This document shows, one piece after another, positions 10,681 through 26,839 of a DNA stretch of 64,000 bases. The position numbers and the translations under genes were made by a program. Where the stretch lies: contig JAUIRK010000643.1 in NCBI GenBank assembly GCA_030549495.1, positions 726,318 to 790,317 on the forward strand. Reading direction: 5' to 3'. This DNA is from Nectonema munidae. Taxonomy: Eukaryota; Nematomorpha; Nectonematoida; Nectonematidae. The notes below the pieces were generated by a model. That model ran no database searches and was not told the origin of the DNA. It was given only the letters and a program-made list of their open reading frames with translations. Every line of letters begins with the position of its first letter. The stretch's first letter is position 1.

Positions 10681-12060
10681 AACAAAAGTAACGGAAAAGA
10701 CAAATTCTCACTCTAACAAAAAAACACAACAGTATCGCGATAAACCTTTTACTACAGAAAAAAAATCAATATACATTTCCACGATTACAACTAAAAATTA
10801 TTGGCAATGTCATAACAAACCACCAAGTTGAACAAAAAAGCGAAAACACCAAAGTTCATAATTATGCACACATAAGTCAAGACAGACCTATCACAACACG
10901 TGGTGGTTGTTTAATGACAGGCATCAAACAAAATATCAGATTAATGGAATTAAATGCACAGTTAACAAACAACTTTACTCAACATCAACTCATTCAAATT
11001 TCCCTCAGTAAAATTCCTTATCACATGGCTAAGCCATGCATACCTCCAAAACAACATTCAAACACAACGGACAACCTTTATACTGCAGAACTTTTAAGTC
11101 ATCTAAAAATATTATTATAACTGGAGATGTTAACACTCATTCTAAAACATGGTACTCAGCTTGAACAGATCCATGAACGCATACATAAATCACATTCGAT
11201 CATCATAAATAAATACAAACACACCAACAAACAACTTCACCAGATATTATGGCAATTCCTACTCACTTATTAAACAAGATCAAATGGGAAATCTTTGCAC
11301 ATCTTTCCTCAGTTCATCTTCCTATAATGATAACACACAAGCAAATAACGCAGACATAACCTCTTAAAACATATACTAGCTACAATAAAGCCAGATGGGA
11401 TCTTTTCAACATACATTGAAAATATTATTAAAAAAGATAATAAACAAAATGAATACAAGACAGACATATACCACATGTCTCAATAAACTTATCACTAAGT
11501 ACACTTACCAAAAGGAAACATTAACAATCACAAACCGCTACCTTCAGACCAAAAAACCTTTTAATAGTACAATCATCACAATATTAGATCTAACTCTCGC
11601 GTTTGACACAATTAACAGCAGTTACCTCATTAACAAACTCATAAACAACACTTCATTACATTTTTAGCGAACTACATACGTGGAAGGTACTGCTCATACA
11701 CAGCATGCAGTAACAAACTATCTTTCTACACTTAAACCCGGTAAAGTCATAAACATTAGTCCACCAAAAATTGATACATCAAAATAAACACTGCGCATCA
11801 AAACAAGGCACACACGTGCACAGCTTAGAGCTAACAAATCACCGTTACTTGGTGAGTGTCTTCATAAAATTGATCCAAAAAGAGATACGAATCCGCGCTG
11901 TCCACTTTGCAATCAACACATACACAACACCTCTTCAACTGCCCACACGTCCATACATTACTTAAACCCATTCATTTACGGTCGAAATCATGCGAGGTAG
12001 TTAACTCACTTGTTAAGTGGGGAAATGGCTGAAGCTTGGATTTAAAACATATTTATACAA
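10680..12060 (+). mobile_element. Non-LTR retrotransposon (LINE) fossil, APE/RT type
   Basis: Order of decayed blocks on the plus strand: an endonuclease part (QDRPITTRGGCLMTGIKQN near 10880-10930, then ITGDVNTHSKTWYSA near 11120-11160), a reverse transcriptase part (TILDLTLAFDTINSSYLINK near 11580-11640), and the C-terminal zinc-knuckle region (AQLRANKSPLLGECLHKID followed by CPLCNQHIHNT and LFNCPHVH, 11810-11960). Order and motifs are those of LINEs with an APE endonuclease and a CCHC tail. The plus strand is strikingly G-poor and rich in C and A. Large internal deletions, stops and frame breaks make it inactive. The clade is not assigned. Confidence 0.75.
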
Positions 12061-12413
12061 CACAGTCATAAGTAGAAGGAGCCTACACATAAAGTCAGCA
12101 GTGCTCAACAGTGGCTGCGAAAGTGTAACAAAAATTCGGGGCTAATAAAAATAACAAATTTTTTACTTAAAATATAAAATCATAATATATTTCCATATAC
12201 AGTCGAACTTCATTACAACGAAGGTCGTTACAACGAAATTTCATCTACAACGAAATAATTTGAATCCCCTATTTTGCTTGGACCTCTTTGATTGAAATTT
12301 ACACGCGTATAACGAAATATCATTATAATAAAATCCTCATTACAACGAAATGTCCGTTGAAGCCAATTTCGTTATATAACTTAACAATCAGAAAATTTTC
12401 ATTGAATTTTTTT

Positions 12414-12546
12414 GGTGTGGTATTTTCATCGATAAGGCGCTATTGAACCACTGACATCGAGCTGTGAAAAATTTAGCTAAGCGGAGAATCGAACTTGGGG
12501 CTTTCGATTTTGAGACCTGGGCTCTCACCAATCACCCACGCAACCC
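12414..12546 (-). mobile_element. tRNA-derived SINE, copy A
   Basis: On the minus strand it begins with a tRNA-like head (GGGTTGCGTGGGTGATTGG, A-box-like) and has a B box GTTCGATTCTCC (reverse complement of 12483-12494). The body ends GCCTTATCGATGAAAATACC, shared with copy B at 15586-15725. The two heads differ more than the bodies. Confidence 0.68.
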
Positions 12547-12672
12547 ATCAAGAAATCATATAATATAAACTTGATTTGTTTAAATTTTAAAATAAAAGGT
12601 TTCAAAATAGTGATTAGAAATTATTATTTTTTAAATTTTTATTCAAATTTAATTTGTACTTTCTTGGGTTAT

Positions 12673-12692
12673 CCCCCCCCCCCCCCCCCCCC
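12673..12692. repeat. Poly-C run
   Basis: Twenty consecutive C in an AT-rich background, followed by AT-rich simple sequence (TATATA tracts, about 12740-12846). Confidence 0.9.
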
Positions 12693-12846
12693 ACTCTAAA
12701 AAATTTTTTTCCAACTTAATAATTTTAAAATACTAATTAATTAATAATTTTATATATATAATTAAATATATATTATATGTATAAAAACATTGTATGTTGT
12801 ATATTGTATATATATATATTCATTCAATATATATATAAATATATAT

Positions 12847-12928
12847 CTCCAACATGTATACTACAAGGATTCATCTCCAACCTGTATACTACTACAGTGA
12901 TTCATCTCCAACCTGTATACTACGATGG
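12847..12928. repeat. Short tandem repeat, three copies of 28-31 bp
   Basis: CTCCAACCTGTATACTAC recurs at 12847, 12875 and 12906, separated by variable GGATTCAT-type spacers. Confidence 0.8.
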
Positions 12929-13768
12929 TTTCTATTCCATGTACAAATGACTAGGGAGATATGTTGGAAAAGTATGTGCAGAGAAGCAGAAGAAATCTCT
13001 TTGGAAATAGTTGATGAATGGAAAAAAAATATATTACATAGCATTTAGAAAATACTGTTTAAAAGAAGTTAAATATTTTATCTTTTAAAGGTGAGAAATG
13101 TATTGGAGGAAAGCATTCTAAAGAAAGACTATCAATACTTCTTTGCTGCAATGCTACAGGAAGTGATCAAATTAATACATTAATTTTATTGGAAAATATA
13201 AAAATCCTCGCGGCTAAGGTATTAAGCATTTACCTTACAACTACAAAAATCATTCTAAATCTTAGATGACAGCTGAAATTTTCCGAATATTCAAAAAACT
13301 AAATTTTTTCAATTTTCTGGGGGATTTTATTTTTTTACATTTAATTCCGTCCCATTTTCTGATGCATTTTAAAGTTTAAAGGGCTGCTTGAATTTAAATT
13401 TTATCATCTTTTAAAAATATTTCTTATCATCGAATTTTTAATTGATTGATTTGGACGAAATCAGAAGAAAAATGTAATAAAATCGCTCCCAAAAAAAGAA
13501 AAAAAAACAGTTTTTAGATCTTTTAAACTGAAAAAAGTCAATATTTTTTTTATATTTTGATCTCTAGAAGCATTTCCAATTTTTTAGACATTAAAACAAG
13601 TTTTTATATCCTTTCAAATAGTTGTCGGCATGTAAATTGGTGTGTCGGCATGTTTTAGACATGCCCTATTTATACATTACTAAGAAAGCCAAATTTTTAT
13701 CTACCTAAAAAACCCAGCATATAAAATTGAACGACAGAAATAAGAATATTTTAAAGCTTACTATAAAT

Positions 13769-14817
13769 TAGGGATGTAAAACAGGTTTCCGAAAAACATT
13801 TGAAAAACCGGAAGCGTAGTTTACGAACTGGTTTTAAGTTAGGTATGTTTAAGTATTTTTCATGTATTCAAAAAGCCTTAGGAGTTCTTAGTGTGTAGAA
13901 AATGTTATGGAACATGAATGGAAAACTATAAAAAGTATATATGAAACTTTACAACATGTACATTACGCTCTATAAATGCTTTGCACTTAAAATACAACAG
14001 TGTTAAAAGTCACATTTTGATGAAAGTTGTTTATGGTAAACTTGAAAAAGGCAACAAATCGTTTCCAATTTCAAATGAGATTTTGCATTCTTTGATGTCA
14101 AGATACATCTCAAGAAGAAACAAAGACATGATAACGTTAATGGCTTATCTTAAAAATCCTCTAATTTTTCAAGAACACTTGAATAAAAAAATTTTATTAT
14201 CATCTCGTACAGCAATAAAAAAGTATGCCGAAAAACTTTAAAAAAGACTTTTTCAATCTTCAGTAGAAGAAAATAATGCTTATACTACAAACCTCACTAG
14301 AAGTCATGTTGAAAACTCGAGTAATGATATCAGCGCAGATGTTTCCTCACATGAGAATGATCTCGTAAGTGAATATATTAGCAAAGTTAACGAATTTGAA
14401 ATTTTATACCAAAATTCCCATCTGAGTCAGAACATTTTTGTTTAAACAATGAATTTAAGCTTTATGAAGCAACAGGAATGAGAACAGAGAAACTAAGTCT
14501 ACTTTATAACGCCCTTTCAACCGTTCAAGCGAGCAGTGTAGAGAAGTCCTAACGCGCTTTTTCAATTGCTAGAATATTTGTAACTAAATTGCGATCAAAA
14601 TTATCATCATCAAATTTGGATGCGCTATGTTTTTTGCGCTCATATTTTTAAAACAATGTATAACATTTTATTATTTCTAATAAAAAAATTTCGAGATAGT
14701 TTTTAGCATTCTTTGTTATATATAAATATATATATCATAGGTACTCAAAAACCGGTTTTAAAGTATAGTTCGGTTCTGAGAACCGGTTCTATATTTTTCG
14801 GTTTTTTTACATCTCTA
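13769..14817 (+). mobile_element. hAT element with perfect 8-bp target duplication (defective)
   Basis: Ends TAGGGATGTAAAA (left) and TAGAGATGTAAAA (right, reverse complement) are flanked by the identical 8-mer CTATAAAT at 13761-13768 and 14818-14825. The interior encodes hAT remnants in the same orientation: ILHSLMSRYISRRNKDMITL (from about 14070) and the dimerisation region VQASSVEKS-stop-RAFSIARIFVTKLRSKL ending LDALCFLRSYF (about 14520-14650). At 1,049 bp it is far shorter than an autonomous hAT, so much of the transposase is deleted. Ends rich in AACCGGTT form subterminal repeats. Confidence 0.87.
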
Positions 14818-14825
14818 CTATAAAT

Positions 14826-15265
14826 AGATGCAAAACTTTATTTTACTTTAAAAAAATAAACATTAAATATTTTATGTATTATAACTAACACAAATTTTAG
14901 ACACTATTTGAGTAGCTCTATAATAACGGGGTGGACCATCGAGGTAAAAAATTGAATTATCTTAATTCACAAAACTATATTAAATTTAACCCAAATTTTC
15001 AAAAATATTTATGTCCCAAGAAAATCTTGTGCGTTGAAAATATTTTTTTTTTAATTTAAAAATTCTCTTAAAAAGGTTAGTCATTATTCTATCCATAGTT
15101 TTCCTAGTCTTAAATATAGGAAGTTAAGCTACAATGAAAAACGAATAGGGTTTAAAAGGAACGAATTAAGTTCGCAAGCCATGCTTCCACCAATCAAAAT
15201 TAATAGTTTAAAGTAGGTCTTTATTTTTATCGAAGCATAGGCGGCATTTACGTTTTCAATTCATT
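14826..15265. other. AT-rich intergenic sequence
   Basis: Nothing recognised. Confidence 0.35.
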
Positions 15266-15553
15266 ATGATAGGCCAACTTAGAAGAAACAGAGTAAAAAT
15301 AGAACTAAATTTCATTTATATGAATCTTGACAAAATGTGCGCCGACAGACAATTCCAAAAAATTGTCATGATCCGTAACCAATTATCAAAAGATCCCAAA
15401 TTAGACGGCGGTTTGCATGCTGAGTGGCTCAGCACTAAGGCCTTTTTGAATAGTAAAGGGTTTGGATTCAAACTGAAAACTTACTATAAATTTGCGGCAG
15501 TTGATGGTATACTTTATTTAGTCGGCATCGATTTCATTCGCAAAGCACTATAA
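15266..15553 (+). CDS. Uncharacterised 95-residue open reading frame
   Basis: The predicted protein is hydrophilic, charged and of ordinary composition (for example KMCADRQFQKIVMIRNQLSK), unlike the low-complexity products of surrounding AT-rich frames. It has a modestly lower AT content and ends just before a SINE. I do not recognise it. It could be a small gene, an exon, or the remnant of a mobile element. Confidence 0.3.
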   Translation: MIGQLRRNRVKIELNFIYMNLDKMCADRQFQKIVMIRNQLSKDPKLDGGLHAEWLSTKAFLNSKGFGFKLKTYYKFAAVDGILYLVGIDFIRKAL

Positions 15554-15585
15554 ACAGGCGCCGACACAGACTCGGTGATGGTAAT

Positions 15586-15725
15586 GGTACCGTAGGGTGT
15601 TTTCATCGAAAAGGCACAATTGCGCCGCTTGTATCGAACTATGAGGAAAGCAAGCTTGATGTAGGATCGAACCCAATACCTTGAGTTATGGAATCCAGCA
15701 TCTAACCAACCATACTCACGCCCCT
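15586..15725 (-). mobile_element. tRNA-derived SINE, copy B
   Basis: On the minus strand it starts AGGGGCGTGAGTATGG, followed by an A-box-like TTGGTTAGATGCTGG, then the B box GGGTTCGATCCT (reverse complement of 15663-15674). The body matches copy A (AGTTCGATAC, then GCCTTTTCGATGAAAACACC). The head resembles a tRNA more closely than copy A does. Confidence 0.72.
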
Positions 15726-16149
15726 ATATTTCGGTGATAGAAAACAGTGTGATGATAAATCGCAAAAACAGCATGCAATGATCTCAGAGCGTTCAACGCT
15801 CAGAAGGGAAAACGGGTTTTGTTTGAATGAGTACAAGAAATAAAGTAAAGGTATACTGTATTTTTCAAATACCAGCTTTTGATACTTTGAGGCCACTTAT
15901 TTTAGGAATGAGAAATCACATTATTCTTCTTTAACTCCATAAATACGAATACCTTCTTTGAATTTTGTCGCGAAACGGGCAAAAACATATGAAAATATTA
16001 TAAACACGTTATTATTCACAAACTTAAGTAGGCATTACTCAGTTAGTTATCATAATATTCAAGGTTATTATAACTTAGTTAATTAATTCTTCGTGGTTTA
16101 GTTAGTAAGTTAGTAAATATTTTGGAATGGATTCAAAAAGGATCCTTAC

Positions 16150-20289
<4,140 letters not shown>

Positions 20290-23203
20290 GCATACTAACT
20301 TTTAGAAACATAAAAATGAAATTGATATTAATTTGAAATCAGTTATTGGCAGCAAGAAACCAAAAATATGGCGGAACGAATCTTTGATAAAATAATCTCC
20401 TTTATACTGGTTATAAAATTCCCAAGATTAATTTTATAGCTTAATGACTTTGCAATTCTATAATAAGTATGGAAGCAATAAGTATTGAAGGCAAATAATA
20501 AAATTTCAGCTCAAATAAACAAAATAAAAAATAAATTTGATTTAGTTTTGAAGTTAATGAACTTCTCAGTTTAGTTTTTTGACTGAAATGGCAATATAGA
20601 GTAAATGATAGGTTACAGTGCTGAAATTGGTTCACCGTATATTTGATAAATAAGAATTCTGAAAAAAGTTTTTGACTTGTCGACTTTTTTACCAAAAATA
20701 AATAAATAAGGTGCAAAAGAATAATAATATACGTTTGGAAATGTTTATCTGCGTAGTAATCAAGAAGTTTATTTGAAAGTCAAATGTTTAGCTCATGGCA
20801 ATTGACTGACGTCATAGAGTAACCATATTAAATATCTCATAGTACTTCACATAAAATAGCGTTAAAGCTCGCTCTTCTTCTTGTCCGGTATTTACGTTCA
20901 ATATAACATGTTTAATACAAAAAAAACATGCGTAAAAAAACTTTGAAAGGTCATATAAAATGTTTGTAATGGTAATAAATATAGTAACAAAATTCTGTAT
21001 TTTTCCCAAAGCTTTCACTATCCTTCATTACTCAATATTTCATATACAGCAAAAAGCCATTTTCTACATATGTGGGAAGGAGTAAAAGTATCTTACGCAA
21101 GAGGAAGAAAAAGCCAAATTTGCGAATAGTGGGTAGGGAATTTTAACTTTTTTAGATGTCCAAAATTCATACGCACTAATATCTTATAAATTATGCAAAA
21201 TGTAAGTAATGCGTAAATTAACATCAATAAAAATGTTCCTTTTTTCAATCAAGGATGAAGGCATAAATAAATGCTTGTTATCTCGAATTTTCACACTAGT
21301 TGGCATATGTGTTACTCCACTGAACTCATACTACACACACACAGACATCATTTTATTACAGTGAAGCTTAGCTGCCGTGCAAACTACTTTCATCCGCTCT
21401 ACAAAACAAAAAAATGCTTTTAATAATCCACATATAATTTTTACTTTTATACTACTCTTCAAAATGTATTTGTTTAATTAATTTTAAAATTATAATTCGT
21501 TTCAGCTAGAGTTAATTTTGAAACAATTTTTGAAAAAAATAAAATAAAATTTTATAATCGTTTAGACAAGGGATTCTCGACAATATTTAAACAAAGAGGC
21601 AAATTTAGAACGAAAACTGCATAAGAGTGGGGAAATCGCCGTTCGGTGACCAAATTTCGCCATTGAGCGTTTTTTATAGCGCTCGCACACAGATATATCC
21701 GTACGTAAAAAATTAAGTACATTTTCTCCTATAAAAATATAATATCAGATATTTAGAAAAAGACTATTCATTTATAATTATAAGGAAAGAAAAATAAAGC
21801 TAAAGAGTTTGGCCCCTTTTAACATTCCGATATTTAAAACACACGATTCTCAGGATTCGCAAATAAGGTTTTTTTTGGCTTATTATGACTATACAAAGAA
21901 AGGAAACGTTTAAGCTATCGAATAATCAACATATTTTAATAGCAGGTATCGTTAATAATAAGGAATGGAGAAGTATTGTGTTGTTGTGCAGTGAGTGAAA
22001 TTAAGTGCCAAATTTATTGAAATGATTTTAAACACAATTTTTTTCTATTTTACCATTGCTTTAAACTTATTTTTTTTACCTTAAATACGTTTTTATTTCG
22101 AATATATGTTAACTTTTTCTTCAACTATTCTCATATTTTTTGTTGTATATTTTTGTTTTTTAAATTTTTTTAATCGAATGCAACAAAGTGTTTTTAAACA
22201 CTACAAAACGAAGGTTTTGATTTAAATAAATTGAATTGAATTTCTCAGCTCATTGACCCATCCTATTCTCACAGGAACGTTTAAAGATCTCAATGACGCC
22301 TAGGATTTCACAGACACCAACCTTGAGAATCACGGTTTTGTATGATATAATATACAAACAATTAACATTTTTTATGTGAAAATGTTATCGAAAAGCATTT
22401 TTGCTAAATTTTGCAAGTTTTAAAACAACTTCAGATCCCTTTTCCAAAATTAGGAGTGTTAAAAATCATGGAAAAATATATTTATTTCCTCTAGATTTAT
22501 TTTGCCCCCAGCCTTGAAACTCCGGGACTTCTGGCGACTGGGTTGTGTACAATACAAAACTAATTTTTTTTTAATCATAGCTTTAAATTCACAAATCAAA
22601 GAGAAATCATCTAGTCATCCTTACTTTTAGTTAAAACTAACTTTCGATTTAGCAAATCAAACAATACTAAAGGAGTTATTGAAATCATTCTCTTTTGGTA
22701 GTTATCTTTAGGTAAAAAGCCTGACCATATATTACCTTATATCGCATCCTCATTTTCTATCTATAGCAAGAATCTTAAAACTTATAAAATACCACTGTAA
22801 GTATAAAACTGGTAGACGAGATTTCGTTGAGAACATCCAAAGAGACTACACTGAGAAAGGAAACGAAATTTGCAGATTTCTAAGAATCTTTCTTGCTCAA
22901 ATTTCAACAATTACTGATAACACTATTCAACAAATTAATTTTTTTTGCTTCTTTTTCGAAAAAAGTTATTTATATGTAGTTTTTCGTGCTGAATTAGATG
23001 TTCATTAAAATTTTTGATTGGCTAAGATTTTTTTCAAAATTTCGAATATTCATATATACATGTAGGTGTCCTATTTTAGTTAAGCTGCTATATATATTAA
23101 CGAAATCTGTTCAACTAAATAAAATCAAAAAATGACTTATTTAAAAATATTTATTGAAAAAAAAGGAAAACAAATCTTTTTTTGACCATCACGCCAACAC
23201 ATA
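20290..23203. other. Long AT-rich intergenic region
   Basis: No convincing gene, RNA or complete mobile element recognised. Open frames here are AT-driven low-complexity peptides. It contains the AKAP17A promoter region, with no obvious motif. Confidence 0.4.
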
Positions 23204-24880
23204 TCAATTTTTAACATGCCTCTTATAAACCTCATCCGATTCATCTTCAGCAATTGTCCAACAGTAGTCTGCTAACATGGTTGGGCACCATTTGCCTTGA
23301 TACCTTTTTTCGAAAACAGAAATGGTTTGATCGAACCGTTCCCCATGTTCGTCACTTACTGCTCCACAATTTTCAGTGAAAAAATCGAGACATGCGTGCA
23401 GAAAGTGCATCTTTAATGACATGTTGCAATTCAATTCTTTCATTGCTAGCAATAGAGTATCGATTAGTTCAGGATGGTTGTTTGCTTTATGGTTACCCAA
23501 AAAGCCTGCACACACGAATTTGAATGATTCCCATACATTTTTCTCCCCAACGCTGAGGACTGAAGAAAATAACTCATCTTTGAAAAAAGTTTGGGAATTT
23601 GAGGCCCAACAAAGATTCCTTCTTTGATTTTTGCTTCACCCAAGGAAGAAAACTTTTGCTGCAAATACTTAAACCCGTAGCCCTCATGATCCATCGCTTA
23701 AACAATATTTTTCGTTATACCAAGCTTCGACTACCCCATTCACACAAAAAGCAACAGTGCTTCGTGTATCCTCCTTGTAACGCCATCACCAAAGCAATAA
23801 CCTTCAAATCCTCGCATATTTCCCAATTATGCTGAGTGTATTTAACGTTAATAAGCAGGTCTTTGAGATTTTCATATGTTTCCTTCATTTGTTGTTAATA
23901 TGCGGTGTGTATTGATTGCATGTTATCCCCATTTTTAAGCAGAACTCCCTTAACCCATTTACGACCAATGTTCCTATTTTGGAACATAAGTAATTTCATC
24001 TTTGTCTGCTTTTTTCAATAACTTTGAATATAAAAAATCGTCTGCGTTTTTTTTAGATATCGTCTGCTTTGCTTGGTCTTAAATGGGTTAAGACTGGTTT
24101 TTGAGGAGTCAATGAATAACCTCCAATCAGATGGGATGTAATCTATTTTCATTTCTCTCATAAAATTGAATATATCGTGACAAATAATGAAAGAATCAAT
24201 TTGTACAAAAAAAAATTCAAAAGTTTTATGACGATTTCTGAACACAGAAACTTTCACATCTGATTGAAGCATACACCACTCTTGCAGTCTAGAGCCCAAG
24301 ATTTCAGCTTTGGATTTAGTAAGTTGAAGATCCCTTACTAAATTGTTTAGTCTTGATTGTGTTAACAATTGAGGTTTTTTGAAAAAAAAAAACCAGAAAA
24401 AGATGGATCTAAATCTTCCCTATCGCCAGGTAACTCAATGTTGTCATCACTTGAATCAGAAACAATGTGATCTGGAGCAAGAGGAACTGGTAAGTCTTCA
24501 TTGTGTTTCACTGGTCGAGTGGCATATGGCAAATTTGGATATTCAATTGTCTTCTTCTTTTTTCTGGAAATTCCACTTTTCAGTGGCGGTAGTAAACAAA
24601 AATAGCAGTCGTTTATATTATTTTTCTGCTCTCGCCATATCATAGGAACAGCGAAAGGCATTTTCCCTCTTTTTTGTACATCCATTGCCTCAAGTTTGTC
24701 GCACAAGCTTTGCAACAAATGTGCGGAGCCCAACTTTTATCTTGATCGCCTATCTGACAACCAAAATACAGAGTATGCCTTTTTAACGTTTTTAGTAATG
24801 GATCTTTTCCCGGCTTCGAATGTAACTTCTCCACAAATATAACAAAAGTTATTAACTTTATTCAAACAAGAACGCGACAT
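23204..24880 (-). mobile_element. Decayed transposon-like gene of an unnamed multi-copy family
   Basis: Read from ATG at 24880: an N-terminal Cys block (NNFCYICGEVTFEAGKRS), then CQIGDQDKSWAPHICCKAC, MPFAVPMIWREQKN with DCYFC, a long middle (LVRDLQLTKSKAEILGSRLQ, DWRLFIDSSKTSL), then GVLLKNGDN, CEDLKVIALVMALQGGYTKH, CCFLCEW, and the C-terminal GCNMSLK-type block MSLKMHFLHACLDFF, GAVSDEHGERFD, KRYQGKW. I recall this arrangement as an uncharacterised, repeated protein family in arthropods and cnidarians, very likely carried by a transposon, without a settled superfamily. The copy has several frame breaks and stops and is interrupted by a TTAA MITE at 23950-24091. The terminal repeats of the host element were not found. 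Confidence 0.68.
23950..24091. mobile_element. 142-bp piggyBac-type TTAA MITE, copy 2
   Basis: Ends TTAACCCATTTACGACC and GGTCTTAAATGGGTTAA. It interrupts the transposon-like gene exactly at a CTTAAG within a coding block, with both TTAA copies present. The small length difference from copy 1 comes from A/T run lengths. Confidence 0.9.
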
Positions 24881-24884
24881 AATA

Positions 24885-25820
24885 AAAAAAATTTGATATG
24901 ACTGAAAAAATCGTCTTAAACTGCTGTCAAATAAAATGATTGATGACAAAGAAAGGAAGCGTAAATTTATGATGTCTAAAAAAATATGGAATATAAATAA
25001 TAAAAATAACAAATATATAATAACAAATATATACATGTATATATACATATATGAGTTTTGTAAACACTATGTATTTTGCAAACCAGAGCTAATGAGACCA
25101 AATGACTAATAAATTTGAACATAGTGATACTCTTTGAACAAGTTTTTGCAAGCTTCGCAAAGGAAGCAAATTTGATGTTGCCTGGTGTAATTAACTAGAT
25201 AAGAAATCGACAAAATTTAGTTTCGGTAGTCGTGGAAATTTAACTCTCTTACTAAAAATTTTAAAAACTTGACGATTAATTTATTTGTTCAAAAAAATAA
25301 GATAATCAAACTCGAATTTTCATTTTTTCTTGACCTCGATGAGATCAAAAACTTAAATTTCATTCGCTATTAAAAGATTTTTATATTTTCCTAGCAAGTA
25401 TTTATTTTTTATTTTAAAAACAAAGTCTTAATCCTTATACTACTGAAAATATTCAAGCATTTGGTGTACGATAAATGTGCATATCATGTCTATATTTGTT
25501 TTTAAACCTATTTCATTACACAAATAAATTTCCATAAACAACTCTTTATTTACAATCAGAAGAATAAAGATTAAAATGTTCAGAATACACATATGGTTTT
25601 TAAGCAACAATTCGCAGGGATTTTTTCATCTCTCTTTATAAGCCACACAAGTTGCATCAGAGAGTTTGCAGACTCTTCTTTCTCAAGAACATAAAATATA
25701 ATTGTGTTGAAATTTTTTTTTGCCAATATCATTACTTCAAGGCGTAGAGATAAAATCTATGAATTCCATTGGAAAGGTTTTCTCAGTGAAGAAGTTTTTG
25801 CAAGCCCTGGCTTACATCAA
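24885..25820. other. AT-rich intergenic sequence
   Basis: Nothing recognised beyond TATA-rich simple sequence near 25000-25050. Confidence 0.35.
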
Positions 25821-25823
25821 TCA

Positions 25824-26020
25824 TATTGAAAAAATTGTATTCATGCCTACTTTTGTGCTATTGTGATATAATGCATATATCGGCACTGGTTTGGCAGTTG
25901 AAGCATGTTTCTTTATTTCCTGTTTATGAATCCTAGAATCTAGGCCACTTTTGGGGCACAAAGAAGGTAAAAGCTTATTTTCTCTCTCCAAATATTGTAG
26001 TCTTGGATTGCATTCTATGT
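25824..26020 (-). CDS. Possible exon of an unknown gene
   Basis: After a candidate acceptor (TTACACATAG) the minus strand reads ECNPRLQYLERENKLLPSLC and continues, through IHKQEIKKHASTAKPVPIY, to a stop near 25821. The composition is protein-like rather than AT-driven. No family recognised and no partner exon can be fixed, though a GAGAAG|GTAAAC donor lies near 26160. Confidence 0.25.
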
Positions 26021-26380
26021 GTAACAAATAGAAATAAAAGAAGTTAACGAAACGTTGAAAATAAAGGGTAAAGTATATTGATTTTTCGAACACATACAGT
26101 GTTCGGTCATGAATCATAAATGGAAAAGGAAAACTGGAAAAGTGTTGGTGAAAAAAGTTTACCTTCTCATTTATGATTATGAAGACTGTGTGCCACAATA
26201 TGAATAAACTTTTCCCTCCATTTCCAGCGTTTTGTTAACTTGTTTTATATTAAATTTGTCAAAAAATGCTAAATCTCTCAGCCACTGTTTACTTGACATT
26301 TGAAATAAAATTTATTTTCTTCCTCTAAAAAGACAAATTTTTATTTTTTTAATAAGGTCAGCGATTTAAGGATCGCAATC

Positions 26381-26640
26381 TTGAAGACTAATAAGTCTGC
26401 TTTCTTTTTCAGTGGAATTTTACATATTTGAGGAAGACGCTTTTCATTTCTTGGCACACTGCTCCTCAAAGGGCAACCTCAAAGAATGAAAAACGAAAAT
26501 TTAAAAAATTTGCTTTCATTTGGATAAAAATTAAAGAAATGTCATGATAAAATTTTTAGTTTTGGGTTAAATCGATCCAACTAGTAGACCATGGGTACAC
26601 GCCAGAGTATTTAATCCTTTTAGGACTGGTGGGATACCAG
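26381..26640. repeat. Dispersed repeat of unknown family, copy 2
   Basis: GAAGACTAATAAGTCTGCTT and, further on, AATTTTTAGTTTTGGG with CTAGTAGACC match the order of blocks in 19674-19990. Borders approximate. Confidence 0.4.
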
Positions 26641-26831
26641 TGCCCCAAGAAAGGAAAATCGTATGCATTGAGCATATAAAATTCCATGGAAAAAGAAGGC
26701 CGCGACAGAAATAATAACGCAAAGTTTTGTGAATTTCGAAAATATAGAAGGAATAGCGAAATTTCAAAAAATGTAAAGCTACAAATACAAGTGTATGCAT
26801 GAAGAGAATAAAAGTAGATTAGAAGAGAATA

Positions 26832-26837
26832 TTTATT
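26832..26837 (-). promoter_or_regulatory. Candidate polyadenylation signal of RPUSD3
   Basis: AATAAA on the minus strand, a few bases after the stop codon. If used, the 3' UTR would be very short. Confidence 0.35.
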
Positions 26838-26839
26838 AT

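Larger units (their letters stand above)
12200..13260 (+). mobile_element. pogo/Tigger (Tc1-mariner) DNA transposon fossil
   Basis: CAGTCGAACTTCATTACAAC at 12200, preceded by TA, is a typical left end of Tigger-like elements, with ACAACGAAAT repeats after it. Further right, decayed protein blocks AEEISLEIVDEWKKNILHSI (about 12985-13045) and GEKCIGGKHSKERLSILLCC (13090-13150) correspond to the region before the second catalytic residue and the GEK-GGK-SK-R-LL block of Jerky/Tigger DDE transposases. A SINE sits inside (12414-12546). The right terminal repeat was not found. That the end and the protein blocks belong to one element is inferred. Confidence 0.6.

Noticed and set aside
20441-21018. 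Minus-strand frames of 68-91 codons
   Set aside because: AT-driven, Phe/Leu/Ile-rich composition, no family resemblance and no splice support.
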